From Bacteroidota bacterium (GTDB lineage: Bacteria; Bacteroidota; Bacteroidia; Flavobacteriales; Flavobacteriaceae), in the NCBI GenBank assembly GCA_947468985.1, contig CANINJ010000095.1, forward strand, positions 1-7,175: DNA of 7,175 bases, written 5' to 3'. The notes under the pieces are model-generated. The model was not told where the DNA came from, made no database searches, and saw nothing but the letters and a program-made list of their open reading frames with translations. Positions 1-7,075 of the stretch are shown piece after piece; position 1 is the stretch's first letter; the number at the start of each line of letters is the position of its first letter. A program made the translations under genes and the position numbers.

Positions 1-2618
1 CAAAATGGACAAATAACCCTTACATTTATTCATTTTCCTTAGCAGTTTACTGCACTGCTTGGACATATTACGGAAGTATTGGAGTTGCTGCAGATTCTGG
101 TTTAAATTACCTACCTATTTATTTAGGACCAATTATCATTATTCCACTTTGGTTGCTAATTCTCAGAAAAATCATTCGTATTTCAAGAGTAAATAAAATT
201 TCTAGTATTGCCGATTTCATATCCTTACGATACGGAAATAGTCGGTTTTTAGGAGCATTAGTTACATTTGTTTGCGTTGTTGGAATTCTACCTTATATAT
301 CATTGCAATTAAAATCTATTTCAGAAACCTTTCACTTAGTAACTAAAACTGCTTCAAGTTCAAATGTTTTTACCGATACAACTACATTTGTTTGCATTGC
401 ATTAGCATTATTTGCTTCCTATTATGGAACAAGATATGCGGATGCTTCCGAAAAAAGACGAGGAATTGTTACTGCTGTTGCATTAGAATCGATAATAAAA
501 TTGGTTTTCTTCCTTGTTATTGGAATTTATGTTACATATTTTGTTTATGATGGTTTTGGAGATATTTATACTAAAGCTTCTGTTTTAGAAGGTTTTGAAG
601 CTAAAAATACGATTGGTGGTTTGGAAAAAGGAATCAATTGGTTTTTTCTTTGCTTGCTTTCAATGTTTGCCGTTTTTTTATTACCACGACAATTTCATAC
701 TGCAATTGTAGAAAATAATAAAGAATCACATATTAAAACTGCAATGTGGCTTTTTCCTTTGTATTTGTTACTGTTTAATATTTTTGTATTCCCAATTGCT
801 TGGGGCGGAAACATACTTTTTCAAGGAAAAGGAATGAATTCTGATACGTATTCATTATTAATACCTCAATTTTTCAACAATAATTTCTTGACTATTTTGG
901 TGTTTTTAGGAGGTTTTTCAGCAGCAATTTCTATGATTATTGTTTCCTCAATAGCACTTTCTACAATGGTTAGTAATAACTTTTTAATTCCTTACGGGTT
1001 TATCGGTTCATTGCAAAATTCATCCCCAGAGAAGAATAGTAAACGGATTTTAAACAGTCGAAAAGTTGGTATTTTCATTCTTATTATATTAGGGTATGCC
1101 ATTTACAGGGTTTTTATTTTAGATTATTCATTAGTATCCATTGGACTCGTTTCCTTTGTAATTGTTGGACAATTAGCACCTTCTTTTTTTGGTGCATTAT
1201 TTTGGAGAAGAGGTTCAAAACAAGGTGCCGTTACAGGAATTATAATTGGTTTTTTAATTTGTATTTACACACTTTTGGTTCCTTATGCCATTGGAATTTC
1301 TGATTCAACCAATCAATTTATTCAAAATGGTCCTTGGGGAATTGCACTATTAAAACCTTTCCAGCTTTTTGGTTTGGATTATTTGCAACCCATTCCTCAC
1401 GCTGTTTTTTGGAGTTTATTTTTTAATACAATTTCCTATTTTGCAATTTCTGTTAGTTTTAAAGGAAATTACAGAGAACGAAATTATGCTGAAATGTTTG
1501 TTGATATTGATAAATACAATTCCAACCACGAAGATGCTTTTGTTTGGAAAGGAACGGCTTATATATCAGATATTCAAAAAGTATTACTTCGTTTTCTTGG
1601 TGAAGCTAAAACTAAAAGAGCACTTTCTATTTTTAATTTAAAATACAATATAGATAAAGATGTAACAACCGCTGATGCTCGATTTATAAAGTTTGCAGAA
1701 AATTTATTGACGGGTCATATCGGAACCGCTTCTGCTAAAATTTTGATTTCAAATGTGGTCAAAGAGGATAAGATTTCACTCACAGAAGTATTGAGAATTT
1801 TAGAAGAATCGAAAGAAAATATTTTGGTAAATAAGAAATTAACTGAAACTTCAAACGAATTAAAATTAATATCTACTCAATTAAAGGATGCCAATCAAGA
1901 ATTGTTAAACAAAGACGTTCAAAAAGATGAATTTTTAGATACCGTAACTCACGAATTAAGAACGCCAATTACGGCAATTCGTGCGGCAAGCGAAATTCTT
2001 CACGATGACGATGATATGCCAGAAGATCTCAGAAAGCAATTTCTACAAAATATAATTTCTGAATCCGACAGATTGAATCGCTTAATTGATAAAATATTAG
2101 ATTTAGAAAAATTTGAAACTGGCAAACAAAAGTTGTATTTATCCAATAATGATATTGTAAAAACAATAAAAAACACATTAGAATCTTTACGTCAATTAAT
2201 TAAAAACAAACACATTACGGTTGAATTTAATCAAGGATTGAATGAAATAAAGGCATTTTATGATGAAGAACGAATTGTTCAAGTCATTCACAATTTGATT
2301 TCTAATGCTATTAAGTTTTCTGATGAATCTTATGGTAAAATCACGATTTCAATTGTTGAAAATCAAGATGTAATTGAAGTTAAAATTCATAATAATGGGA
2401 AAGGAATTGCCGATAATGATTTTGATGCCATTTTTGATAAATTCTATCAATCAAGAAATCAAAATGTAAAAAAACCAATTGGAAGTGGATTGGGATTGGC
2501 CATTTGTAAAAAAATAATCGAACATCATAAAGGAAGAATTTGGGCCGAAAATACTGATGGAGGAGGAGCAATGTTTATCTTTACACTACCCAATTATAAA
2601 ACCAATAAAAACTCTTAA
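1..2618 (+). CDS. SLC5-STAC sensor histidine kinase, CbrA/CrbS-like (5' partial)
   Basis: This is a membrane sensor kinase whose receptor part is a transporter fold. The reading frame is open from base 3, so the true start lies upstream; 871 residues are visible (residue n starts at base 3n). I estimate that about 50 residues, including the first membrane helix, are missing. Residues 8-490 contain about 12 hydrophobic helices of the sodium/solute symporter (SLC5) type, including the LPRQFHTAIVEN segment seen in CbrA-type kinases. Residues about 500-608 form the linker and STAC-like domain (FAENLLTGHIGTASAKIL). A short coiled coil at 613-640 leads straight into HisKA with no PAS domain. Kinase motifs are H650 in THELRTP (T654 at the phosphatase position), the N-box HNLISNAIKF around N764 and N768, and GSGLGL at 827-832. 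The usual Asp of the DxGxG motif is Asn797. The stop lies 2 bases before the response regulator, so the pair is almost certainly co-transcribed. Known CrbS kinases control acs; a role in sensing acetate or a related carboxylate is inferred from the downstream synthetases. Confidence 0.93.
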   Translation, partial: KWTNNPYIYSFSLAVYCTAWTYYGSIGVAADSGLNYLPIYLGPIIIIPLWLLILRKIIRISRVNKISSIADFISLRYGNSRFLGALVTFVCVVGILPYISLQLKSISETFHLVTKTASSSNVFTDTTTFVCIALALFASYYGTRYADASEKRRGIVTAVALESIIKLVFFLVIGIYVTYFVYDGFGDIYTKASVLEGFEAKNTIGGLEKGINWFFLCLLSMFAVFLLPRQFHTAIVENNKESHIKTAMWLFPLYLLLFNIFVFPIAWGGNILFQGKGMNSDTYSLLIPQFFNNNFLTILVFLGGFSAAISMIIVSSIALSTMVSNNFLIPYGFIGSLQNSSPEKNSKRILNSRKVGIFILIILGYAIYRVFILDYSLVSIGLVSFVIVGQLAPSFFGALFWRRGSKQGAVTGIIIGFLICIYTLLVPYAIGISDSTNQFIQNGPWGIALLKPFQLFGLDYLQPIPHAVFWSLFFNTISYFAISVSFKGNYRERNYAEMFVDIDKYNSNHEDAFVWKGTAYISDIQKVLLRFLGEAKTKRALSIFNLKYNIDKDVTTADARFIKFAENLLTGHIGTASAKILISNVVKEDKISLTEVLRILEESKENILVNKKLTETSNELKLISTQLKDANQELLNKDVQKDEFLDTVTHELRTPITAIRAASEILHDDDDMPEDLRKQFLQNIISESDRLNRLIDKILDLEKFETGKQKLYLSNNDIVKTIKNTLESLRQLIKNKHITVEFNQGLNEIKAFYDEERIVQVIHNLISNAIKFSDESYGKITISIVENQDVIEVKIHNNGKGIADNDFDAIFDKFYQSRNQNVKKPIGSGLGLAICKKIIEHHKGRIWAENTDGGGAMFIFTLPNYKTNKNS

Positions 2619-2620
2619 AA

Positions 2621-2986
2621 ATGAAGAAAATTTTAATTGTTGATGATGAACCAAACATCGTGATGGCTTTAGAGTATACTTTCAAAAAGAATAATTTTGA
2701 AGTTTTTATTGCTCGTGATGGCCAAGAAGCATTAGATATTTTAAAAAATAACCAGCCAGATATTATTATTTTGGATGTAATGATGCCTAATGTTGACGGT
2801 TTTGAAACGCTAAAGCAAATTAAGAAAGACGAACGATTGCAGCATTGTAAGGTTTTGTTTTTATCGGCAAAAAACAAGGAAAAAGATATTGAAAAAGGAT
2901 TAGAATTAGGAGCTAATTTATATGTAGTCAAGCCATTTTCGATTAAGAAATTAGTGGAACAAGTACACGAATTATTAGAAAGTTAG
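2621..2986 (+). CDS. Receiver-only response regulator (CheY-like)
   Basis: This is a single-domain response regulator of 121 residues, the likely phosphorylation partner of the kinase that ends 2 bases upstream. The whole protein is one receiver domain. The acidic pair is D8/D9 in ILIVDDE, the phosphoacceptor is D52 in IILDVMMP, the switch residue is S82 in LFLSAK, and the invariant lysine is K104 in YVVKPF, with Y101 at the aromatic switch position. All catalytic residues are present, so it should be competent for phosphotransfer. It ends right after the last receiver helix (LVEQVHELLES). There is no room for a DNA-binding or enzymatic output domain, unlike the LuxR-type CrbR paired with CrbS in gammaproteobacteria. 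It may act by binding a protein or as a relay or phosphate sink; this is inference. The ATG at 2621 sits in a TAAAAATG context that overlaps no Shine-Dalgarno motif, which is normal for Bacteroidota. Confidence 0.95.
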   Translation: MKKILIVDDEPNIVMALEYTFKKNNFEVFIARDGQEALDILKNNQPDIIILDVMMPNVDGFETLKQIKKDERLQHCKVLFLSAKNKEKDIEKGLELGANLYVVKPFSIKKLVEQVHELLES

Positions 2987-3043
2987 TATTTAAATAAAAT
3001 CATATTATTTCAACCTTAAATCTTTATTAACAAAACATAAAAA
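2987..3043 (+). other. Intergenic leader before the PrpE-like gene
   Basis: This 57-base gap is almost pure A+T. I see no good match to the Bacteroidota promoter pattern (TTG, then TAnnTTTG at about -7), no stable hairpin and no terminator. The run CATAAAAAATG gives the A-rich start context typical of the phylum. Read-through from the two-component genes is therefore plausible, but a weak internal promoter cannot be excluded by eye. Confidence 0.4.
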
Positions 3044-4945
3044 ATGAATTACAACGAATTATACTCAAAAAGTATAAACCAGCCCGTAGCATTTTGGAAG
3101 GAACAGGCTGATTCAATTGATTGGTACAACAAGCCAGAACTTATTTTATCAAAAGATGAAAATGGGTATCCACTTTGGTATAAAGATGGGGAATTAAACA
3201 TTTGCTATCTTGCATTAGACAAGCATATTCAGGATGGTTTTGGAGATAATGTTGCTGTTATTTATGATTCTCCAGTTACTCAAACTGTAAAAAAATATAC
3301 GTATTCTCAAGTTAAAACTGAAGTTGCAAAATTAGCAGGAGGAATGCAATCATTGGGTTTGAAAAAGGGTGATACCGCAGTTATTTATATGCCAATGATT
3401 CCTCAAGCTGCGTTTGCAATGTTAGCTTGTGCAAGAATTGGAGTGACACATTCTGTAGTATTTGGTGGATTTGCACCGCACGAATTGGCAATTAGAATAG
3501 ATGATTGTAAACCTCGATTGATAATTACGGCTTCGTCAGGAATTGAAATCGATCGATTAATTGCTTATAAACCTTTGGTGGACGAAGCAATTGAATTGGC
3601 ATCGCATAAACCTAAAAAAGTAATCGTTTTCAACAGAAAATTAGGAGCTCGAATTCCATTTAAAAAGTACGATGTAGATTACGATGCTTTGGTTTATGGT
3701 TCAGAAGAAACAGCTTGTGTTCCTGTAAATGCATCACATCCATTGTATGTTTTATACACTTCTGGTACAACTGGAAAACCAAAAGGAATTGTCAGAGATA
3801 CAGGAGGTTACGCCATAGCACTTAAATATTCAATGAATTACATTTATGGATTAAAACCAGACGATGTTTTTTGGGCTGCTTCGGATGTTGGTTGGGTAGT
3901 AGGACATAGTTTTATTGTTTACGGTCCTTTAATTAATAGAAATACAACTATAATTTTTGAAGGAAAACCAATTAGAACGCCTGATTCAAGTACATTTTGG
4001 AGAATTATCGAAAAACATAAAGTCAATGCGATGTTTACGGCACCAACTGCTATTCGAGCCATAAAAAAGGAAGATCCAAACGGAGATTTTATCAAGAAAT
4101 ACGATTTGAGCTCTTTAAAAACGCAATTTCTTGCAGGCGAACGTTGTGATGTTGCAACATTGGAATGGTATAACGAACAAATTCCTGTTCCGGCAATTGA
4201 TCATTGGTGGCAAACAGAATCAGGATGGCCAATGGTTTCAAATATGATAGGAATTGAAAAACCATTTGTAAAACCAGGTTCGGTTGGAAAAGCCGTTTGT
4301 GGTTATGACATTCGTATTTTTGATGAAAAAGGAAATGAATTAGCACCAAACGATGAAGGTTATGTTGTAATTAAATTACCTTTACCACCAGGGACTTTAT
4401 TGGATTTATGGAAAGACAATGCTCGTTTTCAATCGGATTATTTAACTAAGTTTCCAGGATTTTATTTCTCTGGAGATGGCGGATACAAAGATGAAGATAA
4501 TTATATTTTCATAACTGGAAGGGTTGACGATGTTATAAATGTTGCGGGTCATAGACTTTCAACTTCTGAAATGGAAGAAATTGTAGCGTCTCATTCTTCG
4601 GTTGCAGAATGTGCCGTTGTTGGAATTAATGATGCTTTGAAAGGGCAAGTTCCTTTAGCATTGGTTGTAACCAAATTAGGCGAAACGATGGAACATTTCC
4701 AATTAGAACAAGAAATTGTTCAACTCGTTAGAAAGCAAATTGGAGCGGTTGCTTCATTAAGAAATGTAGTCATTGTGCAACGATTACCAAAAACACGTTC
4801 GGGTAAAATTCTGCGAAAATTAATGCGAAGTATTGCCGATGGTGATAATTTTCAAGTTCCCTCGACTATCGATGATGAAAATATTGTAGATGAAATAATA
4901 GAGGTTTTAACGAAATATGAAATTGGCTCTTTTGGGCTAAAATAA
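3044..4945 (+). CDS. prpE: Propionyl-CoA synthetase-like acyl-CoA synthetase (PrpE/ACSS3 type)
   Basis: This AMP-forming acyl-CoA synthetase of 633 residues (E. coli PrpE is about 628) activates a short-chain carboxylate with ATP and CoA via an acyl-adenylate, in the cytoplasm. The N-terminal acyl-CoA synthetase extension (PVAFWKEQADSIDWY) is present. The ATP loop YTSGTTGKPKG is at 238-248, followed by RDTGGYA, a PrpE signature. Further motifs are LAGERCD at 363-369, DHWWQTESGWP at 386-396, GRVDDVINVAGHRL in the hinge region, and the C-terminal PKTRSGKILRK with catalytic Lys588. Compared with acetate-specific Acs, the acyl pocket has V285-V286 (Acs has Val/Ile-Thr) and A364 in place of Val, while W389 is kept. 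These changes match PrpE and suggest room for propionate. The GER motif instead of GEP, and the DHWWQTES sequence, are closer to ACSS3-like members than to E. coli PrpE. No prpBCD genes are in the window. Substrate preference is inferred, and the protein could also use acetate or butyrate. Confidence 0.85.
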   Translation: MNYNELYSKSINQPVAFWKEQADSIDWYNKPELILSKDENGYPLWYKDGELNICYLALDKHIQDGFGDNVAVIYDSPVTQTVKKYTYSQVKTEVAKLAGGMQSLGLKKGDTAVIYMPMIPQAAFAMLACARIGVTHSVVFGGFAPHELAIRIDDCKPRLIITASSGIEIDRLIAYKPLVDEAIELASHKPKKVIVFNRKLGARIPFKKYDVDYDALVYGSEETACVPVNASHPLYVLYTSGTTGKPKGIVRDTGGYAIALKYSMNYIYGLKPDDVFWAASDVGWVVGHSFIVYGPLINRNTTIIFEGKPIRTPDSSTFWRIIEKHKVNAMFTAPTAIRAIKKEDPNGDFIKKYDLSSLKTQFLAGERCDVATLEWYNEQIPVPAIDHWWQTESGWPMVSNMIGIEKPFVKPGSVGKAVCGYDIRIFDEKGNELAPNDEGYVVIKLPLPPGTLLDLWKDNARFQSDYLTKFPGFYFSGDGGYKDEDNYIFITGRVDDVINVAGHRLSTSEMEEIVASHSSVAECAVVGINDALKGQVPLALVVTKLGETMEHFQLEQEIVQLVRKQIGAVASLRNVVIVQRLPKTRSGKILRKLMRSIADGDNFQVPSTIDDENIVDEIIEVLTKYEIGSFGLK

Positions 4946-4986
4946 TTAACAAATAGAATTTAAATAAACGATTAAACTTTAAAAAA
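4946..4986 (+). other. Short intergenic gap before acs
   Basis: This 41-base A+T-rich gap separates the two synthetase genes. I see no terminator-like stem and no convincing promoter. The run ACTTTAAAAAAATG supplies the A-rich start context for acs. The gap fits co-transcription with the upstream gene. Confidence 0.4.
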
Positions 4987-6894
4987 ATGAGTTACTACAA
5001 AATTGACAATTTAGAACAGTATTTCAAACATTACAACAAATCAATTCGCGAGCCAAGAAAATTCTGGGGAAAAGTGGCATCAGAAAATTTCACTTGGTAT
5101 CAAGAATGGGAAAAAGTAATTGATTTTGATATGGCTGAAGCCAAAATCCAATGGTTTGTAGGTGCAAAAGTGAATATTGTAAAGAATTGTATTGACAGGC
5201 ATTTGGCACGAAAAGGAGATAAAACGGCCATTATATTTGAGCCAAATGATCCAAGTGAAGCAGCACAACATATTTCATATAATGAATTGCACGAACGCGT
5301 TTGTAAAATGGCAAATGTACTTCGGGAGCAAGGAATTGAAAAAGGGGACCGTGTTTGTATTTATCTTCCAATGATTCCTGAGTTAGCAATAACTACTTTG
5401 GCATGTGCAAGAATTGGTGCCGTTCATTCCGTTGTATTTGCTGGTTTTTCTGCTTCTGCTGTTGCAACAAGAATCAACGATAGCGATTGTAAAATGGTAA
5501 TTACTTCCGATGGAGGATTTCGTGGAAACAAAACTATCGACTTAAAAGGAATTATTGACGAAGCTCTAGATAATTGTCCTTGCGTAGAAAAAGTATTGGT
5601 TGCTAAAAGAACCTATTCTAATATTTCAATGAAAGAAGGTCGTGATCAATGGCTTCAACCTTTATTAGACGAAGCTTCTGATAATAATGTTGCCGAAATA
5701 ATGGACGCTGAAGATCCATTATTTATACTTTATACTTCGGGATCAACAGGAAAACCAAAAGGAATGGTGCACACAACGGCAGGATATATGGTGTATTCCG
5801 CTTACACTTTCAAAAATGTTTTCAATTATCAAGAAAATGATGTGTTCTGGTGTACTGCTGATATCGGTTGGATTACTGGACATTCCTATATTCTTTACGG
5901 CCCATTATTGAATGGCGCTACGACTGTAATTTTTGAAGGAGTTCCTTCATATCCAGACTTCAGTCGTTTTTGGGAAGTTATCGAAAGACACCAAGTAACT
6001 CAGTTTTATACTGCGCCAACAGCAATTCGTGCCTTGGCAAAAGAAAGTTTAGATTACGTTCAAAAATTCCCGCTAAGTTCTTTAAAAGTCATTGGCTCTG
6101 TTGGAGAACCTATTAATGAAGAAGCTTGGCATTGGTATAATGCGCACGTAGGAGGGAAGCGTTGCCCGGTTGTCGATACGTGGTGGCAAACGGAAACTGG
6201 AGGTATTATGATTGCGCCAATAGCATTTGTTACACCAACAAAACCAACGTATGCTTCTTTACCATTACCAGGGATTCAGCCTGTTTTAATGGATGAAAAA
6301 CGCAACGAAATTGAAGGCAACCAAGTTACAGGAAGTTTGTGTATCAAATTTCCGTGGCCAGGAATTGCTAGAACCATTTGGGGCGATCATAAACGGTATA
6401 AAGAAACTTATTTTTCAGCCTTTCCAGGCAAATATTTTACTGGTGACGGGGCATTGAGAGATGAAACTGGATATTACAGAATTACGGGACGTGTCGATGA
6501 TGTGATTATCGTTTCGGGACACAATCTTGGAACAGCGCCTATTGAAGATGCTATAAACGAACATCCAGCAGTTGCAGAAAGTGCCATTGTCGGTTTTCCA
6601 CACGATATCAAAGGAAATGCATTATATGGTTATGTGATTTTGAAAGAAATTGGCGAAAGCAGAGACAGGGATAATTTGGCTAAAGAAATCAACCAATTGG
6701 TTTCTGATCAAATTGGGCCTATTGCAAAACTCGATAAAATTCAATTTGTAACTGGATTACCAAAAACGCGTTCAGGAAAAATTATGCGTAGAATATTGCG
6801 TAAAATTGCGGAAGATGACTTCTCTAATTTTGGGGATATCACTACTTTATTGAACCCTGAGATTGTTGAAGAAATCAAAAACGGGAAATTGTAG
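4987..6894 (+). CDS. acs: Acetyl-CoA synthetase (AMP-forming)
   Basis: Acs converts acetate, ATP and CoA to acetyl-CoA, AMP and pyrophosphate, and is the high-affinity route of acetate assimilation in the cytoplasm. The protein has 635 residues, slightly shorter than E. coli Acs (652), and looks complete. The N-terminal domain starts with the typical REPRKFWGKVASENFTWY region. The ATP loop YTSGSTGKPKG is at 249-259, GEP (adenine site) at 373-375, and DTWWQTETGG at 397-406. FTGDGALRDETGYY and GRVDDVI, the hinge region, follow. PKTRSGKIMRR carries catalytic Lys598, the residue that is reversibly acetylated in well-studied Acs enzymes. The acyl pocket residues are I296, T297, V372 and W400, the set reported for acetate-specific enzymes. 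The gene follows the PrpE-like paralogue after 41 bases and is the likely last gene of the cluster. Its position downstream of a CrbS-like kinase agrees with known control of acs by that family. Confidence 0.96.
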   Translation: MSYYKIDNLEQYFKHYNKSIREPRKFWGKVASENFTWYQEWEKVIDFDMAEAKIQWFVGAKVNIVKNCIDRHLARKGDKTAIIFEPNDPSEAAQHISYNELHERVCKMANVLREQGIEKGDRVCIYLPMIPELAITTLACARIGAVHSVVFAGFSASAVATRINDSDCKMVITSDGGFRGNKTIDLKGIIDEALDNCPCVEKVLVAKRTYSNISMKEGRDQWLQPLLDEASDNNVAEIMDAEDPLFILYTSGSTGKPKGMVHTTAGYMVYSAYTFKNVFNYQENDVFWCTADIGWITGHSYILYGPLLNGATTVIFEGVPSYPDFSRFWEVIERHQVTQFYTAPTAIRALAKESLDYVQKFPLSSLKVIGSVGEPINEEAWHWYNAHVGGKRCPVVDTWWQTETGGIMIAPIAFVTPTKPTYASLPLPGIQPVLMDEKRNEIEGNQVTGSLCIKFPWPGIARTIWGDHKRYKETYFSAFPGKYFTGDGALRDETGYYRITGRVDDVIIVSGHNLGTAPIEDAINEHPAVAESAIVGFPHDIKGNALYGYVILKEIGESRDRDNLAKEINQLVSDQIGPIAKLDKIQFVTGLPKTRSGKIMRRILRKIAEDDFSNFGDITTLLNPEIVEEIKNGKL

Positions 6895-6946
6895 AATCGA
6901 CTAAAAGACAAGAGACTTTAAGCAATTCGAATAATTTGTGACCCGA

Positions 6947-6994
6947 GACCAAAGGTCGAAAAGACGAAGTAAATTCGTGGCAAAAAAACTTTGC
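6947..6994 (+). repeat. Three small tandem hairpins downstream of acs
   Basis: Three short inverted repeats follow one another. GACC-AAA-GGTC is at 6947-6957, ACGAA-GTAAA-TTCGT at 6964-6978, and GCAAA-AAAAC-TTTGC at 6980-6994. Each stem is exact but only 4 or 5 base pairs long. The rest of 6895-7030 holds no open reading frame of note and no promoter that I can recognise. The stretch could be a structured acs mRNA 3' end or the decayed copy of a dispersed intergenic repeat. Chance cannot be excluded with stems this short in AT-rich DNA. Confidence 0.35.
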
Positions 6995-7030
6995 TCTTGT
7001 TCAGTAACAACCCAAACTTTATTTCAAAAA

Positions 7031-7056
7031 AAAATCCCCGCAATTGCGGGGATTTT
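7031..7056. terminator. Bidirectional Rho-independent terminator
   Basis: This is a perfect 26-base palindrome with core CCCCGCAATTGCGGGG, flanked by AAAAT on the left and ATTTT on the right. In RNA it gives a 6-bp GC stem with an AAUU loop, extended by A-U pairs. It lies between the end of acs and the end of the convergent - strand gene, so it can serve both. The tract is asymmetric. Read on the - strand the stem is followed by nine T residues (bases 7026-7034), but on the + strand by only four before a C. It should therefore be stronger for the - strand gene, whose stop codon is only 19 bases away. Confidence 0.9.
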
Positions 7057-7075
7057 CTATATAAAAATCAAGAAA

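Noticed and set aside
153..155. TTG as a possible start of the kinase gene
   Set aside because: The same frame is open to the left edge and encodes a typical SLC5-kinase N-terminal helix (NPYIYSFSLAVYCTAWTYYG), so the gene starts outside the window.
1369..1641. 90-residue + strand frame inside the kinase gene
   Set aside because: It is out of frame within a continuous SLC5-STAC coding region; its hydrophobic, Phe/Leu-rich make-up follows from AT-rich membrane-protein DNA.
2581..2931. 116-residue reading frame on the - strand opposite the response regulator
   Set aside because: It lies antisense to an intact, conserved receiver gene, and its translation shows no recognisable domain; it is a shadow of that gene.
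2987..3043. Possible internal promoter before the PrpE-like gene
   Set aside because: No TAnnTTTG element with a properly spaced TTG was found; A+T richness alone is not evidence.
4092..4349. 85-residue - strand frame inside the PrpE-like gene
   Set aside because: It lies antisense to conserved catalytic motifs and has no start context or neighbour support.
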